A stretch of DNA of 64,000 nt from Prostheceraeus crozeri (Eukaryota > Platyhelminthes > Polycladida > Euryleptidae), in NCBI GenBank assembly GCA_907163375.1, contig CAJQUW010001810.1:62001-126000 (forward strand), given 5' to 3'. Every line of letters starts with the position of its first letter. The stretch's first letter is position 1. A program made the position numbers and the translations under genes. Below are positions 37,116 to 47,382 of the stretch, one piece after another. Below the pieces are notes generated by a model that saw only the letters and a program-made list of their open reading frames with translations, did no database searches and was not told where the DNA came from.

Positions 37116-38562
37116 GTGGGCTCTGCAGATACATCATCTGTAGACTCTAGATCATCATCGATTTTGGTCGGTGATGATGTGGCGTTTATACTTGCCTCCG
37201 ATATCGGATCACTTTATCTTGACATCATGACAGACGGCGAACTAAGCACTTTGTTCGTAATCAGGTTGTACGAGTATTTAAAACGAAGGCGTCGGACTAT
37301 GTATATAAGAGAGCTATTCAGAAGGAGGATGGATTATGGAGATGCTAGATTACAAGATGCTGGTTCCTGAATTAATAGAAGACAGTGAATTATTCTTTAA
37401 TTATTTCCGAATGACCAAATCAAGGTTAGATGAGTTACTGAAGCTCGTTGGGCCACGTCTTAGCATGCAGAAAATCATGCCTTCCCTATCGGTGCTGGTG
37501 AACGACTCTGTTTGACACTCAGGATTTTGGCGAGTGGTGATTCACAAGCCAGCATGGCTTTCAACTACAGGATGAGTAAATCTTCTATACCCAATATAGT
37601 GAAAGAGACGTCATCTGCAATATGGAAGACTTTGCAGCCTGATTATCTCCCACCTCCAACAGTTGCAACCTTTGAGCAGATTGCGAAAGAATTTTGGAAG
37701 GAATGGAATTTTCTCAACTGTTTAGGAGCCCTAGACGGCAGACATGTTGTGATTGTTGCTCCGCCGAACAGTGGCTCGCAATTTTTCAATTATAAAAGCA
37801 GCATTCAGTCGTCTTGATGGCGCTGGTGGATGCAAGCTACACATTTATTTTTGTTGACATTGGAGCTCAAGGACATTGCAGTGACAGTACAGTCTTCTCG
37901 GAATCGTGCTTTTGGAAGTCAATTTTGGAAAAAACTTTGAAGACTCCTATCGATGCGCCTTTACCCAAAACTTTCACTGTTGTTCTGTACATGATTGTTG
38001 CGGATGAGGGTTTCCCACTGAAACCTAACATGATGCGCCCGTATCCGTCAGGAGATTTGGATGACAGCAAGCGCATTTTTAACTATCGTCTCTCCCGAGC
38101 CAGAAGAGTCGTAGAAAATGCCTTCGGCATTCTAGCAGCACGATGGCGGATTTTTCGTAGGCCTATTGAAGCTTATACAGCGGTAATGACATAGTGAAAG
38201 CCAGTGTCTGTTTGCACAATTACCTGGCCGAAAGTGACCATGGTATTCAGAACATCAAGCGCTATATCCCCAGAGATATAGTTGATTGTGTTGATGATGC
38301 CGTTGTCGTGCCTGGCAGTTGGAGAATCGATGCTCAGGATACCGCATTTTCATCGTTGCCTCGTGATAGATCTCGAAACCATCAGAAGACAGCTGGCAAA
38401 ATTCGTGATGATTTGAAAACTTTTTTCTGTTCAAATGAGGCAGAGTTTCATGGCAAGATAGCGCTGTGGGAATCAAGCGCTAAGAAGCTGAAAATTCTAC
38501 TTTTGTCTTATATACAGGGTGAGTCAAAAAAAAAACGATATCTGAATTATGTCGAAAAATAG
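37116..38562 (+). pseudogene. Harbinger transposase (HARBI1-like), four frame changes
   Basis: This is the DDE nuclease that cuts the element, working with the MADF partner that binds DNA and aids nuclear import. Order of motifs: basic N terminus MYIRELFRRRMDYGD; YKMLVPELIEDSELFFNYF; IGAGERLCLTLRILASGDSQ with FNYRM (helix-turn-helix region); LGALDGRHVVI with the first Asp; MALVDASYTFIFVDIGAQG; VADEGFPLKPNMMRPYP with the second Asp; IFNYRLSRARRVVENAFGIL with the Glu; VKASVCLHNYL. All three catalytic residues survive. The reading frame changes near 37345, 37480, 37804 and 38185. The mariner at 38515 interrupts the last codons; the original stop lies about 30 bases past it, near 39950. The protein is dead as it stands. 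Confidence 0.92.
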
Positions 38563-39919
38563 TCTTCAATTGCCATTGATTTTCTTCGTCTATTGATGCT
38601 CTATGTCTATGGTCCCGTTATATATCGCGTTCTATATCGCTTAGGCAGTATTTTTATTATTCGTAGTTGAAATTCAAATCATGAAGTCGATAGTTGATCC
38701 ATCCAAGAAATCTGGTCTAAGTCATTTGAACTTCATTCAAGGTATGGAAAGGAAAGCAAAACTTGTAGCTTCGGCAGTCGCATTCGAAAACGTTGCTGAG
38801 GCGAGGCGCAAGTTTCGCGAAGAATTTGAGGAAGAAGCACCAGTCCCTTCAACGGTTCATCGCTGGGTGAAGAGATTCCTGGTGTACGGTGACATTAACC
38901 ATCGTGAGGAAGGTAGCGGTCGCCCAATATCTGCAAGCGGAGACGATATTTTCACTTCGATAAAACCGCTTGTGGAAAGTGATCCAAACATCTTAACACG
39001 CCGCCTAAGTCGCGAAGTTGGTGTATCTCAACGAAGTGTTGTTCGATGCCTACACCGAAAAGGATATCATCCGTTCAAAGCGACACATGTACAAGAGCTG
39101 TCTGACGATGACCACGATAGACGCCTTGAGTTCTGTCAGTGGATAACTTCACGACTTGAACGCCAACGGAACTTTCATCTGCTTATCGTTTTCTCGGACG
39201 AAGCAGTTTTTCATGTTAACGGATCCGTCAATAAGCACAACATTCACTACTGGAGTGCAAACAATCCTCACGTCTTCATTGAAAAGCCTCAAGATCGAAG
39301 ATCAGTGACAGTGTGGGCCATGATGGACAACACAGGAGTGTTGAGCTTCGACATCAGCTGCACAACAATGAACGGTGAACGCTACTGTGGTATTCTAAAG
39401 GATCATGTCATCCTTTTTTTCAACGGGCTGAAAACAGACACCGATTTTATCAACAAGATGGAGCTCCTCCGCACTACAGTTCTGCTGCCCGCGCTATTCT
39501 CGACAGTAATCTACCTAACAGATGGATCGGTCGACGAGGACCCATCGAATGGCCTTCACGGTCTACGGACCTCAGTACCTGCGATTTTTTCTTGTGGGGC
39601 ACTTTAAGAGACTCAGTTTATGCGCGACGTCCAAATAATACGACGGAGTTGGCCGCCTATATTCGTGAGGAGATTACAGTATTCAGTCGCGACACATGCC
39701 AAAAAGTTTACGATTCGTTTGTTCGCCGATGCAGGGTTTGTATTGAACAGGAAGGTGCTCAATTTGAGTCAGTTCTTTAGCGTGCTTTTGAGACATTTTC
39801 AGCTTATGTTTTGAGACAGTTTCAATAAATATTTAAATGGATATTAATTTTTAGTTAAATGAAATACAGTATAACTATTTCGCCTTATAATCAGATTTCG
39901 TTTTTTCTGACTCACCCTG
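38515..39919 (+). mobile_element. Mariner-like element inserted in the Harbinger
   Basis: The ends CAGGGTGAGTCA plus a run of A and ACGATATCTGA (left) and the inverse of TCAGATTTCGTTTTTTCTG plus ACTCACCCTG (right) match over about 30 bp. TA flanks it at 38513-38514 and 39920-39921. It is 1405 bp and carries one transposase gene in the same direction as the host element's transposase. It lies in the 3' end of the Harbinger coding region and is therefore the younger insertion. Confidence 0.94.
38681..39780 (+). pseudogene. Mariner transposase, intact but for one frameshift
   Basis: Cut-and-paste transposase of the Tc1/mariner superfamily. Helix-turn-helix region: AEARRKFREEFEEEAPVPST and VHRWVKRFLVYGD; a second helix-turn-helix with RRLSREVGVSQRSVVRCLH; catalytic Asp in LLIVFSDEAVFHVNG; second Asp in FYQQDGAPPHYSSAARAIL; third Asp in PSRSTDLSTCDFFLWG, 36 residues after the second by hand count; C terminus through ITVFSRDTCQKVYDSFVRRC to a TAG. 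The only break I see is one base too many or too few in the T run at about 39413-39420. The start may be ATG 38681 or 38744. Spacing and the FFLWG motif separate it from Tc1 and point to a mariner-side clade. Confidence 0.92.
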
Positions 39920-40380
39920 TATATAATACTTTTTGTCGTATATATGAATTAAACAGCTTGCATGAGATTGGTAACGAGATTGTCCAAGAGTTATTGTTTA
40001 AAAATATTATTGTTTTGGTCTGAAAGCTTCTAAAAGCAGGAAAAACGACTACAATATGAAGACAAGAGATGAAAGACAAAGTCTCATTTAAATGAAGTGA
40101 GAATGTATTGAATTCATCAAATGACCACTACCTCAACTAAGAGTTTCATAAATTTTAGATATTTGCATCTCTTCCGCTGAATCTCTCCCATGACGTCACA
40201 CACTGTCGCTTTTCTATTTCGGTGAGTGCTGCACGTTCCTCTGCTCTTTGAAGCACGCACTGGATTTCAACTTTCACACTCGCTTTAAGTAGACGATCGA
40301 ATTTCTTCTATGATGCAGCTATGCTTCTGGCTGAAACAAGGAAATACCATTTTAGAACACTCATCTGGGACAGGAAGCAA

Positions 40381-40986
40381 TTACAGTACCAAATACTTTC
40401 CGAATAGTAGATCCTCATCGTCATCTTGTGCAGCTCCTTGATCTCTTTGTTTCAAATAATGCAATATCGCTGCATCGGTTCGAGCACTGAGAGTCCGCCT
40501 CGCCTCCTTCTGTCTTCGCTCCTCACATTGATTTTCTGCTTCTAGGACGACTCCGTTGCTTTGCTCTTCATACTCCCTGTCTCCTTCTCCCTGGTCTTCA
40601 TTAAGAGGTGGCGTATCTCTTTCCATTTCGTTGCTGTCAATGTTTTCCGTCTGACTTTGAACATTGCTTTCTGTCTTGCGTCTTTCAGCTCGATCGTCAA
40701 GAAAATGCATCAGCTCAAAATATGGCCATTTAATTGGTTTCGATGCTTTGCTTCCAGACCTTCCTTGAGTGGCTTGCTTCTTCTTCAGCTGCCTTCGCAC
40801 ATCCCTTAATCCATTCCATCGCTTCTGGCACTTGGAGACGTCAAGCTTCACAGCTTTAGCTATTTCTCCCCATGACACTTTCTTTTTGTGTGGATTGCGA
40901 TAATCCCTGTCCTTCAAATCCCATAAGTGTCTGCATTTCTGCACTTCGCAAATCAATCTCTCATTTACATCGTCTCTACCTTCCAT
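40381..40986 (-). CDS. MADF/Myb-like DNA-binding protein of the Harbinger element
   Basis: Second gene of PIF/Harbinger elements (NAIF1/MSANTD-like in vertebrates). It binds the element ends and recruits the transposase to the nucleus. The 201-codon frame is uninterrupted from ATG to the stop. Residues 8-70 form a MADF domain: ERLICEVQKCRHLWDLKDRD, then VSWGEIAKAV with the conserved Trp, then KCQKRWNGLRDVRRQLKKK. A basic patch follows, then an acidic linker (residues 105-165), and a C-terminal stretch ending EDLLFGKYLVL that resembles a short BESS-type interaction motif. Its intact state contrasts with the four breaks in the partner transposase. It could be selected, or simply lucky. Confidence 0.88.
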   Translation of the reverse strand: MEGRDDVNERLICEVQKCRHLWDLKDRDYRNPHKKKVSWGEIAKAVKLDVSKCQKRWNGLRDVRRQLKKKQATQGRSGSKASKPIKWPYFELMHFLDDRAERRKTESNVQSQTENIDSNEMERDTPPLNEDQGEGDREYEEQSNGVVLEAENQCEERRQKEARRTLSARTDAAILHYLKQRDQGAAQDDDEDLLFGKYLVL

Positions 40987-41197
40987 GTTGACTGCTTCAG
41001 ATATCGGTACAATTTTAACGCTACAGAGTTGTCTACCGATATATTTACGCTCTGAATCGAATGTTGGTTGTCATTGGTTACTAGATAGGTGAACTCTGAC
41101 ATCGTTGACTACTTGTCTACCGACTTCACAGAGTTAACCGATATCGTTCTATTTCGCTCTGAATACATATTCAGAGTGAACTATAAATGGGCCCTTA

Positions 41198-43639
41198 ATG
41201 TGAGTGCAACATCTAATGATTATGAATTCATCAAATATATCAGGCTTATCCTCTTGCAATAGACATCGAAATGACATGGAAGTTGAACTATTGAAATACA
41301 CAATATTACTTACTGAAGTTCGTGGCGATGTCACAATCATGTTTTCTGATCATATAAAAACTTTGGATTTATTCAATTCGTCTTCTTTACAATTTTATTT
41401 GTGGTTAATTGCATTTGTACTTCGGACATATTAAAAAGGCTGCCGTTTAAAGCATGATTGGTCATTCGTTGCTTGAGCTGTATACCATTCAAGAAATCAG
41501 TCGTGCCATTTAATTTTTACTTATAAGTTGCTTCTCAGTGTAGCAATTTTAGCATTCCCATTGGCAATCATCAAGGTAATTCGTTAATATTTCAAAACTT
41601 TCACATTTAGTAAAATTTCGGTATTGAGATTTTTGAATTGCTATTTTCGTGTAGGTATGTGCGAAGATGAAGGAGTTAGAGGGAACACCCATTGAAAGCA
41701 TTTATAATCACGACTTTCATGAAAATTTCCTTAAAAGTTTCATGTTTCGAAAATAATTTTCGTGTAATTACATGTATGAGCAGTGCTTGAAATAAAGCAA
41801 GGGCACATTTCCAAGTCTGTCGATCCTCTTTGATCCCCTATGTGAATAAGGTGAAAATCCAGGCATACATTTACTCATTATTGTGTTTATTCGAATATAT
41901 CACGTAAAAATTTCTACCTAAAAAAGACTTAAAAGTTCGTGTTCGCGTTATAAAGGGGTATGTATTACCATTACGTATATACCCAATAAATGTGGTATAG
42001 TTACCTCCACTTAGTGCTCCTCCAATGATCAATACTGATTCTAATGGACCTCGAGAGCTTGTACATCATCATTGACAGATGAGCCTTATGCAGTTCAAAT
42101 TTTGTTGCAATTTCTATATGTATCCCTTTATGCTCAAACATGCACTTTACTTCCATCATCAATATCACCGCATTCATTATGTTGATTAAACGCCAGTTTG
42201 ATATTGAGAATCTTCTTCAGAATGACACACAGATGCTTTCTATGAAATTTCCTTACAGAATTTAAGATCTTCATTTGAGATAAGTTTGATGGATGACATT
42301 TCCTTAATTTGAAACGTCGATTAATTTACACGACGATCTTAAAGTTTATCTTGTTTTTGAACGATGATTTTTAATGTCGGTATCTTAAGCATCAAAGATG
42401 ATTCGGAAGTAAGTTGATGAGAGATAGTTTCTTTGTATCATCTCCTCGTTTGGCAGACAGAACATATAGTTAGAATTTGTCAGAGTTGTGTCAGAAAATT
42501 AAGAATTTTAATCAATCAGAGTTCTATCTCAGAAGTGAAGGTCTAAAGATTTATTCTCACAAATGGTAGGGAAGGATGCTGTCGCAAATGCCAAATTTCC
42601 CTTGAGTTTTGAATTTCTATATGTTTGATAATTGATTGTCATTTTCAAGATCCAGCAGAATGACCTGAAATACATCACTATGTGTGGTCATTAAACAAAC
42701 TTTTCATCCGTAGACAGTGATGCTATGGAGGCTATATTTGATATAACTATTATTTTATTATGAAGCCCGAAGTGCATTTAGCACTCAATGTTGCTCCCGC
42801 TCATTATATTTTTATGAAAGCAGATATTGATGTAAAATAATGTGATGATTGCCCAAACAGTAATATATGCACGTTTGATTTTGATTTTCTACTGTGAAAA
42901 CGGTCGCTGATCAGATCAAGGATTCCTGTAGCAGTTTGCTTGTGCCGATGCCGATGCTTCTCCGTTGGTTTCATATCAAGGATACTAATGACCACACAAC
43001 CAGAACATTTATGTTATATTTCATTATATAGGGTGGTGGGTGCAAAATCAATTAATCCTTAAATTAGCATGCACTTTCTAGAAAATAAGCAGATTTGCAT
43101 ATTCTGTTATCATGCTATCAATGATTGTTGATCTTTTGTGTCAATTATATTACGATTGTGCTGCAGAAAATGAAGGTAGGATAAAGAGACATTGTCATCG
43201 GGATTGGGAATTCCACTTCGTGCCCATTTAGAGCCATAAGCTTTTTTAAACATTTTCGCTTCAAAGTCAATGGGTCTCGAGACGTGAAAAATAGGGAATT
43301 AAATCTTGAGGGTAGCGGTTATGCAATTTCAATCGTCAACTGAAAAATAATCTTATTTAAGTGAGCAACACCATCAAAAACTGAAACTGCATACTTTTCG
43401 TTTTTCCGCTTCTGTTTTATTTTATTACATGTCTTCAGAAAAATTGTTAATTTCCTGTCTAATATATATATGTAGTCTAATACATAGTCCAGTCTAATAT
43501 AATCTATGTTACTGCAGGCCTGCATTGTAATATGGCACTCACATTTCTTAGTATTTTTGGTTAGTGACACGATTTAGAATATGCAAGACGACGTACCTAA
43601 AGGCTTCTAAACTAACTTTGAGAAAATTATGACACTTCC
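41198..43639. other. AT-rich sequence, no gene seen
   Basis: No coding match, terminal repeats or RNA genes recognised. The part just left of 43648 (about 43554-43647) is open in a frame that would have continued across the hAT insertion site; see findings. Confidence 0.4.
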
Positions 43640-44390
43640 TCTGCTACCAGGCTTGCCGTGGGAATGGGAATTCCCATGAGATGGGAATCTTGCTTCAGGT
43701 CATGGGAATCCCATGGGAATTAAATGAAAATTTTGATCACCAAAATATAATAAATTTGAATCTTATTTGAAAGTATCAACTCTTTTTTGGTTTGCAAAGG
43801 TTGTGAGAAAGCGAGAATGCAGGCTGTAGTTGCACTCATCTTACTGGATGACTAGGCGAAGCCGCTCATGAATGACGCACAGATTGAAGTGAAAATACAA
43901 CATTTATACATGTACATTGTACAGGTGTGTCTACAGTAAGCAGGCTGTCCTTGTCTGAAAAAAGCATGATTCTGTCAGGGTGACGAAACACGGGTCGGTA
44001 ACCATCATCATAACAATTCTCTTCTTGGCTTATCAATCTTATAAGAAGACTAATATCGGTCTTGAATGAGAGAGAGAGAGAGAGAACCTGGATTATGTAA
44101 TTATCTGTTGAGGCTGTCTGTCAATTCGCATCGTCAACCGACGGGAGGAGAATCAGTATCCATGTCAGTGACCGACCGATTCTCTCGCCCCGTGCGCTGC
44201 ATGATCAATTTCACTTACGCAACTTTTGACAATTCAAGTGAGGGAATGTGAGCTCGCAAAACATTCTTTTCCCCTGATAGACGCTTGGCGATGATTCATT
44301 AGGCTGCAGACCGAAGAGGAACCGAGCTATATGATGTAATTATAATCGTCTGCAACTTCAGTTCCCACTCTGAGGCAGGTCGTCGCGGCG

Positions 44391-45843
44391 ATGTCTTCGA
44401 ACAAGTTCCTCGAAGTAGACAAAAAAACTCTGCAGCAGCACATTTCTGCTGCTCGTGTATCTTTTGTTCCGCCACCGAAGTCATTAACCAGTGGTAGTGC
44501 CAATCTTGATTCGAGGATAAAGACCGTGCAAGTGGACATATCAATCACCGGTTGCCGAGAGCTCAGGAGACGACAAGAAACCAGTTGGCCCCTTTCCTTT
44601 ATTGTGATGTCTGTAAGAAATTGTTTCTTTGGTTTAAGAAGACAAGAAGACAGTGGGTCAACAGAGTGGGGTCAGTGCAATAAAGCGCCATCTCGAGAAA
44701 AACTGCGCACCGGCGACGTCGACGTCCAATCAACTCACCATTCACCGAAGTGTTCAGTGTGCTCCATCAACAAGCAAGCCTCCTCTTCCGAAAGAAGCAA
44801 AAGAACAATGGCAGCAGCATGTAGTGAAGCTTGTTTGTGCCCATCCGACTGTGTCCATCAACGCCATGGCTCAAATTGCATCTTCTTGCGCAAACTTCGC
44901 TTCTTCGGTAACGCACAGAAACAACAAGATCAATGACTATTCCATCGGACGAACTTACATTTCATCGGGGTTAATGACTGAGGGAGAGCAATCCCATGCG
45001 AAGTTGCAACATCATTTTAGAAACAGTCTCAACGATCCGGATGCTGGTGTATCATGCATGATTGATTTTTGGTCTGAAAGACATGAACATCGACTTTCTT
45101 ATTTTGCTATTGTTGCTTGTGGACTCGATAAAGATTGGCGTTGGTTCAGTTATCCACTTAAGATTTGTGATTTGGATGATGTACCACACGACGCTTCGTT
45201 CACTTTCAAAATTCTCGAATGCATTAAGTCACCGGATGATGAAAAACAGGGTGAGCTCTCTCAACCCATCTTTATAGTTAGTGACAACGAACCGAAAATG
45301 GTCGCTGCGTTCGACGGCCGTTATCCAACGACGCTGAACTTGGGTGGTAGAATTGGTTGTACCGAATTCAATTCGGTACAATCGGTACAAAAAAGATTCA
45401 AATCGAGTGTTGTGAACTATTTGAATCAGCTGCTTGATTCAATGCATATATCTGATATCCCCACGGACAAAGTCAGTGATAACCAGGAACGTGAGCCCTC
45501 GACATCCAGCGATCCGTTTTAGACATTGTTTGCTCCACGCCCAAAGCGCATGAAGACTTCGCTTCATGAACAACTTGAAACAGAAATGTTGTTTTTTGAG
45601 ACCATTCGTGTGGCCTCCAGACATCCGACCAAGGATTTTTGGAAAGAGATAGGACCACAAATGAGACTTTTGTCAAAGAGTGCAAAAATTCTTTTTTCCA
45701 CCCCAGTGTCATCGGCTTCTGTAGAAAGACTATTCAGCGAGGCGGGGATTCTCTTATCAAAGCTTCAAAAAAGGCTCAAGCCTGACAAGCTCAGCGCCAT
45801 GATTTACACAAATTATGCTTGTAAGTTAGAGACTGTATTATAA
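44391..45843 (+). pseudogene. hAT transposase, BED finger to dimerisation domain
   Basis: The order of parts is N-terminal leader (44391 on), BED zinc finger (FLYCDVCKKLFLWFKK; then VSAIKRHLEKNC), linker, RNase H-like core, and dimerisation domain. The first catalytic Asp lies in CMIDFWSERHEHRLSYFA and the second in IFIVSDNEPKMVAAFDG. The C terminus has LLSKSAKILFSTPVSSASVE then RLFSEAGILL, whose Glu is the third catalytic residue. Breaks: one frame change inside the finger near 44650 and one in-frame TAG at 45520-45522. The helical insertion domain between GGRIGCTEFNS and PSTSSDP is largely missing, so this copy is also internally deleted. About 397 codons remain in one frame from 44653 to 45843. 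Confidence 0.92.
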
Positions 45844-45898
45844 TTCAGTTCCTAGGTTTGCATGAACATTTGTTATTCATTTGATATATTTCATAACA

Positions 45899-46450
45899 AC
45901 GTTTGTTAATCCATTGACATTTTTCTAGTGCATCGGCTATTCTCTAGATTTTTATACCCGTAGAAACGTTAGTTAATCCATTGATATTTTTCTAGAGCAT
46001 CAGCTATTCTCTTGATAGCCTTCATTGCCGCATGGTAGCGTTTTGCGTTTGTTAATCTATTGATATTTTACTTCAGTATCTGCTATTCTCATGATTGTTT
46101 TTATACCCGCATTTTGTTTGTTAATCCATTGATATTTTCTTGAGTATTTGCTTTTGCCTTGATGGTTTTCAAAGTGACGCTTGTTAATCCATCGATGGTC
46201 TTCATTCGGCATCACGCGGGTCTCAAAGTAACGGTTGTTAGTCCATTGATAATTTATTGAAGATCTGCTATTCTTAGATTGTAGCACTGTCATTCGTAGG
46301 CCTTTATACATAATAGGGCCTACATTGGAGAGTTTTTATAATATGTAGCTTTCATCAATCCATTGATATTTTTTAATGTTTGATGCCTTTTTAGCAGCAA
46401 CGTTTGTCAATCCTTGGACAAATTTTCAATTAACGTTTGTTTCTCGAATA
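45899..46450. repeat. Degenerate tandem repeat in the hAT 3' region
   Basis: About eight units of roughly 50-80 bp (one longer) share the core GTTTGTTAATCCATTGATA, often followed by TTTTTCT, a CTGCTATTCTC-like block and TTTTATACCCG. Unit starts are near 45899, 45967, 46047, 46116, 46175, 46230, 46351 and 46399. The apparent minus-strand protein here is only a translation of this repeat. Confidence 0.75.
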
Positions 46451-47382
46451 TAAATTTGTCTTTTTGCATTTGTGGCTTTATCATCAAAGTTAGATAGAAT
46501 TGGAATTACACCGTACCTAAATACATGGGATCCGAGCGAGCGTATTATCACATTGATAAGTCATAGAAATATGCGTAGGCGAAGTATTGACTTCATTGCT
46601 TGTATACAGGCACTGTACTTGTATTGTAAACTTAAATATGATATTGCGATGAGCTAGAAGTTTGCCATGTTCATCACAAGTACGGCACCGCATGAAGTGA
46701 ATCAGAGTGAATAGACATGCGAATATGTGTATGTATAGGCCTATATGTAATCGAAGACTATTTCGATGAAGTCGTCTTTATTGATTGACTAATCCCTGAA
46801 ACAAAATGATAGATATTTTTGATAATTAGTAAAAACTTGCTATTTTTGGAAATTACAAAATAAGATAGATTGATATACCAATACTTTTTCATCCAAAGAT
46901 AGGTCAACTGAAAGCGCTTAATCTCATCAGTTCAATTACGAAAATCCGTTAATCGACTTGTAGTCCGAAAGAAGAGAACCATAAACCGTATATAGGAAGA
47001 GTAATGAGCCATGGGAATTCTGATGGGAAATACTGAAAAATCCTGTGGGAATGGGAATTCCCATGGGATTCCCATGAAAAATCCCGTGGGGATGGGAATG
47101 GGAATTCAAAATCAATTCCCACGGCAAGCCTGTCTGCTGCCCTGTATCGGACAACGTGCGCAGATAATAACATCAATAGATTGGATGTCAAATAATAAAG
47201 TTAAGCAAGGACTCGTAATGAACACATTATTTGCTTTAATTAATGAATTTGAAATTGTGCATGACAAATTTTTACCACTGACTCAGTGCAAATATGTCAA
47301 TCATGCAGATAACGCAGAAGTAATGGCTGCAAAAAAGCATGTAAAAATATTGCTGAAAAGAGATATGAGTGCAGACGCATAA

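Larger units (their letters stand above)
37043..41194. mobile_element. PIF/Harbinger element with two genes, split by a mariner
   Basis: The left end AGGCCCATTTATAGT and right end ACTATAAATGGGCCC are inverse, and TTA flanks both sides (37040-37042 and 41195-41197), the 3-bp target of this superfamily. Its two genes face each other, as is usual in animals: transposase on the + strand (37116 on) and a MADF/Myb-like protein on the - strand (40381-40986). Without the 1405-bp mariner the element is about 2.75 kb. Further inverse motifs (ACAGAGTT, CCGATATC) lie in the right subterminal region. Confidence 0.92.
43648..47132 (+). mobile_element. hAT element with GGGAATTCCC-type ends
   Basis: The left end CAGGCTTGCCGTGGGAAT and the inverse of the right end (ATTCCCACGGCAAGCCTG) match over 18 bp. 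The duplications TCTGCTAC (43640-43647) and TCTGCTGC (47133-47140) agree at seven of eight bases. Both subterminal zones hold arrays of the palindrome GGGAATTCCC and of CCCATGGG (43663-43720 and 47009-47110). At 3485 bp it is near full length and carries most of a transposase gene, a short (GA)n run at 44068-44085 and a tandem repeat after the gene. Confidence 0.94.

Noticed and set aside
44068-44085. Short (GA)n run
   Set aside because: Ordinary microsatellite of about nine units within the hAT 5' region.
46057-46311. Repetitive minus-strand protein with YQWINK-like units
   Set aside because: It is the antisense translation of the tandem repeat in the hAT 3' region.
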